Shown piece by piece: positions 15,601 to 64,000 of a DNA stretch of 64,000 nt (its first letter is position 1; every line of letters begins with the position of its first letter). The notes under the pieces are model-generated. The model was not told the DNA's origin, searched no databases, and worked only from the letters and a program-made list of their open reading frames with translations. Position numbers and translations under genes: made by a program. The DNA lies in the NCBI GenBank assembly GCA_034440615.1, contig JAOTOM010004000.1, positions 144,889 to 208,888 on the forward strand. Reading direction: 5' to 3'. This stretch comes from Ashinkailepas kermadecensis (taxonomy: Eukaryota; Arthropoda; Thecostraca; Neolepadidae).

Positions 15601-15998
15601 TGACATGAGTTGTGGCCGTTACAAGGGTGGTTATTTGGGCTTAGGGCGTATCGGGTGTGTTGATCATACAATACTCACAGTTACAGAACGGTGTGACGTG
15701 AGCTGTGGCCGTTACAGGGTGGTGTGACGTGAGCTGTGGCTGTTACAGGACGGCATGATGTGAGCTGTGGCCGTTACAGGGCGGTGTGATGTGAGCTGTG
15801 GCCTTCTCAGGGCGGTGTGACGTAAGCTGTGACCGTTACAGGGCGGTGTGACGTAAGCTGTGGTCATTACAGGGCGGTATGACGTGAGCTGTGGCCGTTA
15901 CAGGGCGGTATGACGTGAGCTGTGGCCGTTACAGGGCGGTATGACGTGAGCTGTGGCCGTTACAGGGCGGTATGACGTGAGCTGTGGCCGTTACAGGT
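15601..15998 (+). repeat. 31-base minisatellite before SLC26 exon 1
   Basis: About ten units of GGGCGGTATGACGTGAGCTG followed by TGGCCGTTACA. The last unit ends GGCCGTTACAG exactly where a 5' UTR acceptor is plausible, so every unit carries an acceptor-like end. Confidence 0.9.
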
Positions 15999-16066
15999 TG
16001 TTGAGGTGACACAGCGCCGAGACCGAAACTCCTGGCTACACTGTCGGCCACCTCTGACCGGCCACT

Positions 16067-36219
<20,153 letters not shown>

Positions 36220-36686
36220 CTGTAGCGTCTGTCACGTGACCGTGACGGTGGCGCTGGCGCGCCGGCCGCCGCCCTGCTGCCGCGCTCGTGCGAACCGGAG
36301 GAAGCAACACGCACTTTGCAGCCGGTTTCTTCCATGTAACGTCGAAGGGTAATGCCGACGAGTTTCCACGTTGGAGGAGGCAGCAGTGTCTGTGATTGTG
36401 CTTCCGGCCCACTAGTCTGGGCTAATCATTTGCGTTCGGCCCATTCCGACTGTCGGTGTGAAACCGACCAACGCAGTACGCACCGTCGGTCTCAGATGGT
36501 ATGCTGGCCGCATTCTTGGGATTTCAACAAATGCATCATCAATACATACATCGACATGTAGACAAGGAGCTATAGATGGAAGTCGAAAGATGGACTGAGG
36601 AAGAGAAGGTATAGTTGAAAGGTGAAAAGAGAGTAGGCGAGAGGAATGAATAGGGAAATGATAGACAAGAAGACAGTAGAGAGGGG

Positions 36687-36690
36687 GGGG

Positions 36691-36742
<52 letters not shown>

Positions 36743-36990
36743 GATAGAGATAGAGATAGAGATAGAGATAGAGATAGAGATAGAGATAGAGATAGAGATA
36801 GAGATAGAGATAGAGATAGAGATAGAGATAGAGATAGAGATAGAGATAGAGATAGAGATAGAGATAGAGATAGAGATAGAGATAGAGATAGAGATAGAGA
36901 TAGAGATAGAGATAGAGATAGAGATAGAGATAGAGATAGAGATAGAGATAGAGATAGAGATAGAGATAGAGATAGAAAGAGAAAGAGAAA
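36687..36990. repeat. (GA)n-(GAGATA)n microsatellite
   Basis: Short GA run, then about 40 perfect 6-base units AGAGAT. Lies between the ends of the two convergent genes. Confidence 0.97.
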
Positions 36991-37562
36991 GAGAGGGATG
37001 GGGAGAGACCGAGACGCGACTGAGACTGAGACGGAATGGGAGAGGGAGATGGGGAAGGAGAGCCATACGTGATGAAATTGAAAGCTTGAGAGTAGGAATC
37101 AAAGTCATGCTCACGCGAAAAAGAAATGTTGAGTTTATTGCAAAGCGGTTAATTCGTCTAAATGGCCCAGGCTCCTTCGAGTGTGGAACTAGATATCCTA
37201 CACCAGTGTTAAGACGTGCATCAGCTAAAGGAACTAAACTTATGCTTACCATCCGAAATCCGAGTATTCTGAAGGATGTACATACCCGAGGGTGCGGGAG
37301 CTGAAGCGAGACATAACCTCCCCTCAATACTCTGTCTCCCATGGGCTGCCCCTGGCAGTGGCGCAGAAACTATCCCGAAGTTCGGGATGGGAGCAAGAGC
37401 CATTTGGAAGCCGACTCTTTCCATGGAATGCCTATAGTGCCGATATGAAACTCGTCCAAGATTGGGTGGGAACGCTGTCCTTTTTGCCCAGTCATCCAGT
37501 TACGACGCCCATGCTTACGGACGATATAAAATTAAGCTGACTTTCTAAGGCCTGGCCATGTG

Positions 37563-38370
37563 GGTAACCGGACGTAAAGCAAATGTACGTAGGCGCAGAT
37601 GTACATATAGCAATTGTACGGAGGCGCAGAAGTACGTAAGCGAAAATTTACGTATGCGCAAATGTACGTAAGCGCAAATGTGCATAAGCGCAAAAATATG
37701 TAGGTGCAAATGAATGTAACCGCAAGTGTACGTAAGCGCAAAAGTACGAATGCGCAAATGTACGTAAGTGCAAAAGTACGTATGCGCAAAAGTACGTCGC
37801 GCAAGTGTACGTATGTGGAATTGTACGTATGTGAAAATGTACGATTGCGCAAATGTACGTAAGCACACATGTACGTAAGTGTAAATGTACGTAAGCGCAA
37901 ACATGCGTCAGCACAAATGTACGTAAGTGTAAATGTACGTATGCGCAAATGTACGTAAGCGCAAAGGTACATAAGCGCAAAAATACGTATGCGCAAAAGT
38001 ACGTTCGCGCAAACGTACGTCAGTGCAAATGTACATAAGCGCAAACGTACGTAAGCGCAAATGTACGTAAGCGCAACAGTACGTAAACATAAAAGAATGC
38101 AAGAGCAAATGCACGCATGAGCCAATGCACGTACATTTAGGCATACGTGCCTTTACGTTTAAGCACATTTGGTTAGGTGTATGTGCCATACGTGCATCTG
38201 CTCTTATGTACATTTGTGCTTACGTACATTTGCGCATATGTACATTTGCGCTTACGTACATTTGCGCTTACGTACATTTGCTTACGTACTTTTGCCATAC
38301 GTACATTTGCTCTTACGTATCTCTGCCATACGTACACTTACGTACATCTGCCATACATACATTTGTCCTA
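37563..38370. repeat. 16-base satellite in inverted orientation (fold-back)
   Basis: About 34 units CAAATGTACGTAAGCG run to about 38125, then the complement CGCTTACGTACATTTG runs from about 38170 to 38370. Every unit holds the palindrome TACGTA. Lies in the space between the two convergent genes. Confidence 0.92.
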
Positions 38371-38432
38371 GAATCAGCCATGTGACGTGTCCACTTGCAT
38401 TTTGGAGAAATTGATGCGTGGAAGACAATTCT

Positions 38433-38438
38433 TTTATT
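38433..38438 (-). promoter_or_regulatory. candidate polyadenylation signal of Phactr
   Basis: AATAAA on the - strand about 470 bases after the Phactr stop, with no other obvious signal between. The 3' UTR would end just before the 16-bp satellite. Confidence 0.45.
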
Positions 38439-38909
38439 AAAACAAGCATAAACAGATTACATTCACAAGGTTATGCACAATGCTTTGACAAATGTACACG
38501 ACTCATACCTGCTGCGGCAGGAATTCGACTGACAACAGGCGATGTATGGAGGGGCTCGGGCGTTTAGGTGTAATAGCCGGTCGGTGTTCGCGAATCCATG
38601 ATGAGTAAACGCTTAATTGCAAAACCTAGGATATAAGACTAAGACTTACGCATTTGGTAATCTACTAGCCAGGGGTCAGTGATGCCGCTGCCACCATCGT
38701 TACCAACGTACACGTGTCCAGCCAACAATCTTCCGCCAACGAGCGCACCCCGTCTGTGTGATGATGTGATGCATGAAACACGCTCCTCAAGGTGAGAAAA
38801 GTCCTGATGTCAACAACTATCCCGCACGTCGCCAGTGTCTGCCGCACCAACTCGCGCGTCTCCGACCACCCGACAGATGGCTCTGCTATCACAGGTCGGG
38901 CGGATGGCG

Positions 38910-55635
<16,726 letters not shown>

Positions 55636-55664
55636 CTGTGACGCACCGGCACCGTCAGGTCGTT

Positions 55665-55960
55665 AAAAGGTCAACAGCAGGTCAACAGCAGGTCAATGGC
55701 AGGTAAATGGCAGGTCAACAGCAGGCCAACAGCAGGCCAACAGCAGGCCAACAACAGGTCAACAGCAGGTCAACAACAGGTCAATGGCAGGTAAATGGCA
55801 GGTCAATAGCAGGCCAACAGCAGGCCAACAACAGGTCAACAGCAGGTCAACAACAGGTCAACAGCAGGTGAGCAACTGGCTTACGCCAGATTCGCACTAG
55901 GTCAACAACAGCTTCGTAGCAGTTCAGCAGAAGGTCAACAGCAGGTGACCGGCAGTCCAA
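55665..55960. repeat. 11-base repeat AGGTCAACAGC
   Basis: About 20 units with GGCCAACAGC variants, immediately upstream of the proline-rich Phactr exon. Confidence 0.92.
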
Positions 55961-56019
55961 CAGATCGCTTCAACCTAAAGATCCCCATTCAGCATGTCAT
56001 CAGCAGGCCATCAGCATGT

Positions 56020-58234
56020 TCAAGACTTGACTGTAGGAGAAACTCTGGGAAGAAGTGACCATAACATAGTGAGATTTAAGGTACAAATAGCAGGGACAAT
56101 CAAGGATAACTTGGCAAAGATTCCAAATTTTAACAGGGCAGACTTTGACTCCATGAGAGAGGCTTTAAGTGCCATACAATGGGAAGAAGAATTTTTTGAT
56201 TTAAATGCCTGTGAAATGTGGGAAAAGTTCAAATCTTACTTGAGGTAAATTCAGATTAGACATGTCCCCCAAAAGCAAAGGCGCAAAAGAAGTGTAGGAA
56301 AGCCAGCATGGCTTACACCAGATTTGAGGAGATCAATTAAGGCTAAGAAAGATGCATTTAGAGTATTTAAGGAAGCTTCAAATGTCGTAAATCTAAGGTC
56401 GTATCAAAAAGCTAGAGATGCTGTGAAGCAGAAAACCAGAGCAGCAAGGCGGGCAAAATAATTGGATTTGGCTAGGAACTGTAATGGGGACAGTAAAAAG
56501 TTCTTTAGTTTCTACAAGCTAAGTAAAGTTTCAAGCACAATTGGTCCACTGGAAGTAAATGGCACTATATTGAGTGAGGATGGTGAGATGGTTGAGGAGC
56601 TGAGCAAGCAGTTTAAATCAGTGTTTACAGTGGAGGATGTGACAAATTTGCCAACCGTGAACCACAGTTCAGTGACAGGTGATCAGATACACAATGTTGA
56701 TTTCATTGATAGTGATGTTGTTTTCAATTATATCAGAAAAATAAAGCCAAACAAGGCAGCAGGACCTGATGGAATTTATGCTAGGGTATTGCGGGAAGCT
56801 GAAAAGGAACTGGCAATTCCACTTAGTATAATATTTTGTAGATCAGTTTCACAAAATGAAATTCCGACAGATTGGAAAAGGGCAAATGTAGTTCCTATTT
56901 TCAAGAAAGGAGAAAGAGGGAAAGTGGAAAATTATAGGCCAGTAAGCCTCACATCCCTAGTCTGCAAGGTACTCGAATCAATTATCAAAGATAGAATAGT
57001 TAGTTTTCTGGAAGGAAACAGATTGATTCAAGATACTCAACATGGGTTTAGAAAAGGGAGATCGTGTCTCACAAATCTCTTGGACTTTCTAAATTTTGCT
57101 ACAGAACAATTTGATCAGGGAAATCAGGTTGATGTAGCATATCTTGACTTTAGTAAGGCCTTTGACAAGGTACCCCATAAACTGTTAATGACGCAGCTTC
57201 AGGTCCATGGCATTGCAGGTAGCATCCTAAAATGGATTGAGTTGTGGCTTTCAGATAGACAGCAGAGAGTGATGCTTAATGGTACAAAGTCATCATGGCA
57301 AAATGTTCTTAGTGGAGTCCCTCAGGGGTCGGTACTGGGGCCACTGTTGTTCATTATATTTGTGAATAGCATTGAATGTGGCCTGAGCAGTAAGGTTTTG
57401 AAATTTGCGGATGATTTGAAGATCTTTAGGGCAATAACAGGGCACAATGAGCAGGTTTTGCTGCAGAACGACTTAGACGAGCTAGTGAAGTGGTCCGAAA
57501 AATGGCAAATGAAGTTTAATTTTGATAAGTGCAAAGTCATGCATGTAGGTAGGCAGCATATGAAGGCGCCATACTTGATGGATGGCCAAGTACTATCTGT
57601 GACTGAGCAGGAGAAGGACTTAGGTGTTATTTTGAACACAAAATTGGGGGCATCAGAACAGACCAAAGAAGCCAGGAAGAAGGCACTAAGAATGCTTGGG
57701 GCGATACAGAGGAATGTGTCATACAAAAGTGAGGAGGTCATCAGGAAGCTTTACTGTGCATATGTCAGGCCACATTTGGAATACTGTGTCCAAGCTTGGT
57801 CCCCTAGTTATGAGAAAGATTGTTGGCTTTTAGAGAGAGTACAAAAGAGGGCAACAAAAATGGTTAATGGTATAGGCAACCTGGCATATGAGGAAAGATT
57901 GAAGAAATTGAATATGTTTTCACTTAGATATAGAAGGCTGAGAGGAGATCTCATCGAGGTTTTTAAATTTGTTCATGGTCAGGAGCAGGGATATCTAAGG
58001 GAAATGTTTGAATTTAACAGAAATGATGCAATTAGAGGTCATCAATTCAAAATTAAAGTTAATCACAGCAGGACAAGGTTAAGACAGTCTTTCTTCACCA
58101 ACAGGGTAGTAGAACACTGGAACCAGCTTCCAGGAACAATTGTCAGTAGCAACACACTGAACATCTTTAAAAACGGCATAGACAATCATGATATGAATAG
58201 GGGGCTTGTTTTTCTGTATTCCAGGGCGGGTTGA
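56020..58234 (+). pseudogene. LINE ORF2 (endonuclease end plus reverse transcriptase), two nonsense codons
   Basis: One continuous frame interrupted only by TAA at 56246 and TAA at 56459. The longest open part (56462-58234, 590 codons, no good start) holds the RT: NKAAGPDGIYARVLREAE, RPVSLTSLVCKVLES, HGFRKGRSCLTNLLDFL, YLDFSKAFDKVPHKLL (catalytic Asp), SGVPQGSVLGPLLFIIFVN and FADD (catalytic Asp pair). These are followed by the usual C-terminal CR1-type region with RPHLEYCVQAWSP. No frameshift was seen, so the insertion is recent or recently active. Confidence 0.9.
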
Positions 58235-58334
58235 TTGACAGATTTGGTGGGCAACTGGTTCAGTGTACCGAGTGCAACCAAGAAGGGCCCTTGTGGCTCA
58301 TAGTTGCACTGATCTTTTATGTCTTTATGTCTTT
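56020..58334 (+). mobile_element. CR1/L2-like non-LTR retrotransposon, 5'-truncated
   Basis: A 2.3-kb LINE. It begins inside the endonuclease domain (GRSDHNIVRF, containing the catalytic SDH), runs through reverse transcriptase and ends in an 8-base repeat tail (TCTTTATG about three times, 58313-58337), a CR1/L2 habit. Both ends abut the same 22-base minisatellite. 26 bases match 25/26 on the two sides (55994-56019 and 58335-58360), consistent with a target duplication though the array itself repeats. The element is younger than the array. Confidence 0.88.
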
Positions 58335-58700
58335 ATGTCATCAGCAAGCCATCAGCATGTCATCAGCAGGCCATCAGCATGTCATCAGCAGGCCATCAGC
58401 TTGTCATCAGCAGGCCATCAGCTTGTCATCAGCAGGCCATCAACCTTGTCATCAGCAGGCCATCAACTTGTCATCAGCAGGCCATCAGCCTCTAAATCTG
58501 CAGGCCATCAACTTGTCATCAGCAGGCCATCAGCTTGTCATCAGCAGGCCATCAGCTTGTCATTAACGAGGCCATCAACTTGTCATCAACAGGCCATCAG
58601 CTTGTCATCAACAGGCCATCAACTTGCCCGGCTCATCAGCAGGCCATCAGCTTGTCATCAACAGGCCATCAGCTTGTCATCAGCAGGCCATCAACTTGTC
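58335..58700. repeat. 22-base minisatellite split by the LINE
   Basis: Unit CATCAGCAGGCCATCAGCTT plus GT, about 16 copies right of the LINE; one unit remains left of it at 55990-56019. Confidence 0.93.
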
Positions 58701-59315
58701 GTAACATCATTCAGTCCCCTCAGTATGTCTTCAACGAGTTAATAACTATCGAAATATGGGCATGTCTGATAACTTCCTAGCTACAATCTCAGTGCAGGCA
58801 GCCTCTTCTCTTTCGTTCGTCATTGGTGCCAATTATTAGTGCGACCATTTCCTTATGGGTCGCATAGCACGGGTGAAGACCCGGACATGCTACGGACTGG
58901 AGGATACCGTGTGGAGTAGTCTTACAGTCCCAAGCATTTCATACGGTGTGCTTCTCACCCCAGTACACGAACTGTCGTGTCCTTTAGCAATTTGGTAAAA
59001 TGCACTTCGGCACAATATGGGGACAACAGTTCATGGCTGCTTTTTGCATGCACAGTGACGCCAGATAGTTTGCTTGAATATTATGGTTGACACCGTGGAC
59101 AAAATACTCTAAATAAATAAGGATGTTCACTTCCTTGTCTACCTTAAAAACACTTAAGCTTGAATAGAGCAGTGTGTTTCGCTTCAATAGACCAGAAACG
59201 TATCAGGCACAAGCCTGGTGTGGCAAGCCGGAAGGGTACTTTTGACGTGTCGTGGGCACTTACACGCGCGTCGTTCGCGTCATTCTCGCCCGGCGCAGCG
59301 TGACAGTTTGCTTCG

Positions 59316-60095
59316 TCTTGGGCACGTCTTGGTCACGTCTTGGTCACGTCTTGGTCACGTCTTGGTCACGTCTTGGTCACGCTTTGGTCACGTTTTGGTC
59401 ACGTTTGGTCACGTCTTGGTCACGTCTTGGTTACGTCTTGGGCACGTCTTGGTCACGTCTTGGTCACGTCTTGGACACGTATTGGTCACGTTTTGGTCAC
59501 GTCTTGGGCACGTCTTGGGCACGTCTTGGGCACGTCTTGGTCACGTCTTGGAAGGGCACGTCTTGGTCACGTCTTGGTCACGTCTTGTGCACGTCTTGGC
59601 CACGTTTTGGTCACGTTTTTGTCACGTCTTGGTTACGTCTTGGTCACGTCTTGGGCACGTCTTGGTCACGTTTTGACCACGTTTTTGTCACGTCTTGGGC
59701 ACGTCTTGGTCACGTCTTGGGCACGTCTTGGTCACGTCTTGGGCACGTCTTGGTCACGTCTTGGGCACGTCTTGGTCACGTCTTGGTCACGTCTTGGTCA
59801 CGTTTTGGTCACGTTTTTGTCACGTCTTGGGCACGTCTTGGGCACGTCTTGGCGGTCACCGTCTTGATCACGTCTTGGTCACGTTTTGGTCACGTTTTTG
59901 TCACGTCTTGGTCACGTCTTGGTCACGTCTTGGGCACGTCTTGGGTACGTATTGGGCACGTCTTGGGAACATCTTCACGTTTTCTTCGGATCATGTTTTA
60001 CCCCACCGCTCATCGTCACGGCAGCGCAGCATCTGTACTGTGCTTCAGTTGCCCGATCCATCGGTCCCCAAGCGTTCGAAGGCTAGTAGAGGAAA
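59316..60095 (-). repeat. left arm of fold-back: 11-base satellite ACCAAGACGTG
   Basis: About 58 units, written CACGTCTTGGT on the + strand, followed by a unique segment (about 59980-60095) containing GTTCGAAGGCTAGTAGAGG. Confidence 0.92.
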
Positions 60096-60244
60096 CAGTA
60101 GAGATCGTTTCAGGTTCCAGTATGCCTTAGCTATAGGATGATGGCATAGTCGTCTTGCTCGACGATCGTCTATGATAAGGCGTGCTTGCACGCCAGAATG
60201 AATGCAAGCCAGTCCGTGGCAGTGCTCATAACTGAGTGTGCCAC

Positions 60245-60622
60245 ACTGTGTCGCCTGCATCACTGGGCCACTGCATCAGTGTGTCACTGCATCACTGTGC
60301 CACTGCATCACTGTGCCACACTGTGTCATTGCATCCCTGGGCCACTGCATCACTGGTCAACTGCCACACTGTGTCTAAAAGCTCACTGTGTCACTGCATC
60401 ACTGGGCCAGTGCATCATGTGTCACTACATCACTGTGTCACTGCATCATTACAACACTGCATCACTATGTCACTGCATCACTGGGTCACTGCACCACTGT
60501 ACCACTTGCATCACCGTGTCACTGCCATCACTGGGTCACTCCATCACGGGGTCACTCCTCCACTGTCACTGCATCGCTGTGAAATGCTACATCATTGTGT
60601 CACTGGGTCACTGCAACTGGTG
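60245..60622. repeat. 8-base repeat between the fold-back arms
   Basis: (ACTGCATC / ACTGTGTC)n, about 45 units, in the spacer. Confidence 0.9.
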
Positions 60623-60684
60623 AAAACATGTTTATGATGCCGGTCTTGTTTTGATATGTTGCCGACATGGACAGACTTATAGTG

Positions 60685-61885
60685 CTCCCTCTATTGCCTT
60701 CGAACACTTGGGACGAACGGATCGGTAATGTAACCACAGTGCAAATATGTCACTGCCGCTGCAGTGAGCGGTTGGAAAAACGTGACGCAGACGCGACCAG
60801 ACCTGACCAGACGTGACCCAGACGTGATCCAGACGTGACCCAGGCATGACCCGGAGCGTAGCAGACGTGACTCGAACGTAGGCCAGGCATGACCCAAACT
60901 TAAGGCGATGTGACTCGGGCGTAGAGCAGACGTGACTTAGGTGTAACGGGCGTGACCCGAACGTGACCGAAACGTAACAGACGTGACCCAGACGTGATCA
61001 GGCGTGACGGACGTTAGCCAGACGTGACTCAGACGTAACCCAGACGCTGACCCGGAGCGTGATCCAGACGTGACTCAGACGTAGCGGAGCGGCCAGCCCA
61101 GGCAATAACCCAGACGTGACTCAGACGTAACCCAGACGTGACTCAGACGCCCAGACGTGACGTCAGACGTAGGGCAGGCTGACCCAGACAGTGAGTCCAG
61201 ACGTGACTCAGACGTAGCGGACGTGACTCAGACGTAACCCAGACAATGACCCAGACGTGATCCAGACGTGACTCAGACGTAGCCCAGAAGTGACCCAGAC
61301 GTAGGGCAGACGTGACTCAGACGTAACCCAGACGTGACTCAGACGTAGAGCAGACGTGACGGAGACGTGATCCGGGCGCGACTCAGACGTAGCCCAGACG
61401 TGACTGACGTAACCCAGACGTGACTCAGACGTAACGGAGCGTGACTCAGACGTAACCCAGACGTGACTCGAATAGCAGACGTGACAGACGTGATCGAATG
61501 ACTCGGGCGTAAGCCCGGGCAATGACCAGACGTAACCCAGGACGTGACTCAGACGTAACCCAGACGTGACTCAGACGTAACCAGACGTGACCAGGCAGCA
61601 GACGTGACTCAGACGTAACCCAGACGTGACTCAGACGTAACCCAGACGTGACCCAGACGTGATCCAGACGTGACTCAGACGTAGCCCAGACGTGACCCAG
61701 ACGTAACCCAGACGTGACTCAGACGTAACCCAGACGTGTCAGACGTAACCCAGACGTGACTCAGACGTAACCCAGACGTGACTCAGACGTAGGGTAGACG
61801 TGACCAGACGTGACCCAGACGTGACCCAGACGTGACCCAGACGTGACCCAGACGTGACCCAGACGTGACCCAGACTGACCAGACA
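60685..61885 (+). repeat. right arm of fold-back: 11-base satellite ACCCAGACGTG
   Basis: The unique segment reappears inverted (CCTCTATTGCCTTCGAAC, 60689-60775), then about 100 units of CAGACGTGACC / CAGACGTAACC. Same unit as the left arm on the opposite strand with one base changed. Confidence 0.92.
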
Positions 61886-62325
61886 AACAAATGTCACGCC
61901 CCGTCCGGGCAGAGGCCGCGAACACAGCACGTGCCAGGGCCTCCCATGCACCCGTGGGACCGGACCCCAAGTATGACAGCATCAACACCATTGTGACTAA
62001 TGGCGGGTTGAAACAAAATGTCTTAATCCAGACTTGAACCTGAAGCACAATACGCGTCAATGGACGAAGACTCTACCCAGACGTGTTTAATGGTACCTGA
62101 GAAGAAATTTCCATCTGATATCTTGTCCATATGGTGTCAACTAAGGTGTTTCAACAAACTGTCTGGCGATTTCTGAGCGTGCGAACCACAGACAAAGCCT
62201 TATGTTGTGCTATATTGTACGGCGCATCGTAATGCCGCACTGCTCAGAAACAGGAATAGAGAGACACTTTCACGTCTGCAGGTGCGCAGCTCTGGCACAC
62301 GATTTTCTCTCAAAGACAGTACAGG

Positions 62326-62487
62326 GGGGACGAGTGGTCTAGGGGTAAGATGCTCGTCTCATAATCGAAAGGTTGTGGGTTCGAGTCTCACCTGTCGCTA
62401 CTCTTCGCCCGCGACCAATCGGCGTGAGAGATTGGCGACGCTACGACTCAACGGTCGACGTGTCGTAAAATCAATAACCAACCAATC
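62326..62487 (+). mobile_element. tRNA-derived SINE, copy 5
   Basis: Nearly identical to copy 4 through the head (CTAGGGGTAAGATGCTCGTC) and tail. Possible flanking duplication AAAGACAGTAC / AAACACAGTAC. Confidence 0.88.
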
Positions 62488-62579
62488 AAACACAGTACCT
62501 CTACATCCACAAAAACTGACACATCATCAATAACTAGCCCGAAACCATCGACCAATCAACCACACATCCTCCTCACATG

Positions 62580-64000
62580 CGGACTGACCACTGACCATGG
62601 TGGGGACAGGACTGGACACTGACAATGGTGGGGACAGGACTGAACACTAACTGTGGTGGGGACAGGAGTGACCACTGACGTGGTGGAATAGGACTGGACA
62701 CTGACCGTGGTGGGGACAGAACTGGACACTGACCGTGGTGGGGACAGGACGGACACTGACCGTGGTGGGGACAAGATGGACACTTACCGTGGTGGGGACG
62801 GGACTGGACGCGACCGTGGTTGGGGCAGGAGTGACCACTGACGTGGTGGAACAGGACTGGACACTGACCGTGGTGGGGACAGGGTGACCACTGACTGTGG
62901 TGGCGACAGGACTGGACACTGACCGTGGTGGGGGACAGGACTGAACACTTACTGTGGTGGGGACAGGACTGGACACTGACCGTGGTGGGGACAGGACTGG
63001 ACACTGACTGTGGTGAGTTGAGGAGTGACATAACTATGGTGGGGACAGGAGTGACCACTGACCGTGGTGGGGACAAGACTGACCACACTGACTGTGGGTG
63101 GGGACAGGAGTGACCACTGACCGTGGTGGAGACAGGACTGGACACTGACTGTGGTGGGGACAGGACTGACCACTGACCGTGGTGGAGATGGGACTGGACG
63201 CAGCCCGTGGTGGGGACAGAACTGGACACTTACCGTGGTGGGGACAGGACTGGACACTGATCGTGGTGGGGACAGAACTGAATACTGACCGTGGTGGAGA
63301 CAGGACTGGACACTGACCGTGGTGGGGACAGGACTGACCACTGACCGTGGTGGAGACAGGACTGAACACAAGCAGTGGTGGGGGACAGGACTGGACACGT
63401 TACTGTGGTGGGGACAGGACTGTACACTGACCGTGGTGGGGACAGGACGGGACACTGACCGTGGTGGGGACAGGGCGGACACTGACCGTGGTGGGGACAG
63501 GACTGGACACTGATCGTGGTGAGGACAGAGACTGGACACTTACCGTGGTGGAACAGGACTGGACACTGATCATTGAGTGGGGACAGAACTGGACATGACC
63601 GTCGAGGTAGGGCAGGACGGGACACTGACCGTGGTGGGGACAGGACTGAACAAACTGTGGTGGGGACAGGACTGGACACTGACCGTGGTGGGGACAGAAC
63701 TGGACACTGACCGTGGTGGGGACAGGACTGGACACTGATCGTGGTGGGAACAGGACTGGACACTGATCGTGGTGGGGACAGAACTGGACACTTACCGTGG
63801 TGGGGACAGGACTGGACACTGATCGTGGTGGGGACAGAACTGGACACTGACCGTGGTGGGGACAGAACTGGACACTGACCGTGGTGGGGACAGGACTGGA
63901 CGCTGATCGTGGTGGGGACAGAACTGGACACTGACCTTGGTAGGACAGGGCTGATCACTGACCGTGGTGGGGACAGGAGTGACCACTGACCGTGGTGGAG
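62580..64000. repeat. 28-base minisatellite running off the window
   Basis: Unit GTGGTGGGGACAGGACTGGA plus CACTGACC, about 50 copies with CAGAACTGGAC and GATCGTGG variants. The right end lies beyond 64000. Confidence 0.96.

Noticed and set aside
36539..37342. 267-codon - strand frame with Ile-Ser repeats
   Set aside because: Translation of (GAGATA)n.
59252..60141. 292-codon frame of GHVLVTSWSR-like repeats
   Set aside because: The 11-base array keeps several frames open because its unit lacks stops; no other coding evidence.
62573..63986. Overlapping - strand frames of Ser/Val/Pro/His repeats
   Set aside because: All derive from the 28-base minisatellite; the 28-base period cycles every frame and none is favoured.

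Overview
Eukaryotic nuclear DNA, most likely from an arthropod. Supporting signs are GC-rich short exons in AT-rich, repeat-laden introns, GGTTAGGTT/CCTAACC-type strings, a CR1/L2-like LINE, tRNA-derived SINEs and very long (TA)n and (GA)n tracts. A crustacean is a guess. I see no bacterial genes, rRNA, CRISPR array or functional tRNA gene.

Two convergent protein-coding genes could be built exon by exon with matching splice phases. (1) A complete SLC26/SulP anion transporter on the + strand: 15 coding exons from ATG 16067 to stop 36219, about 744 residues (SulP membrane domain, then a STAS domain split by an acidic insert). (2) The 3' part of a Phactr (phosphatase and actin regulator) gene on the - strand: six exons from 55635 down to stop 38910. 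They encode a proline-rich/acidic linker, three C-terminal RPEL actin-binding repeats and the PP1-binding tail. The N-terminal exons lie beyond the right edge or were not recognised.

Layout: 1-15.6 kb is intergenic and full of transposons. It holds several non-autonomous elements with 8-bp target duplications (hAT-like), a SINE, and two inverted copies of an unusual degenerate ~20-bp-phased repeat. 15.6-36.2 kb is SLC26, with a minisatellite in most introns. 36.2-38.4 kb lies between the gene ends: a (GAGATA)n tract and a 16-bp satellite that reverses orientation. 38.4-55.6 kb is Phactr, whose 10-kb intron holds a 3.3-kb TIR element, SINEs and a LINE remnant. 55.7-64 kb is upstream of the recognised Phactr exons: a nearly intact CR1-like LINE inside a minisatellite, a 2.6-kb fold-back of 11-bp repeats, a SINE and a 28-bp array running off the window.

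The most unusual theme is that tandem arrays repeatedly start at exon edges. SLC26 exons 3, 4, 9 and 12 and the second Phactr RPEL exon each have their splice-junction sequence, coding part included, multiplied two or more times in the flanking intron. Other unusual items are the fold-back satellites, the phased degenerate repeats and pairs of near-perfect palindromes inside SLC26 introns.
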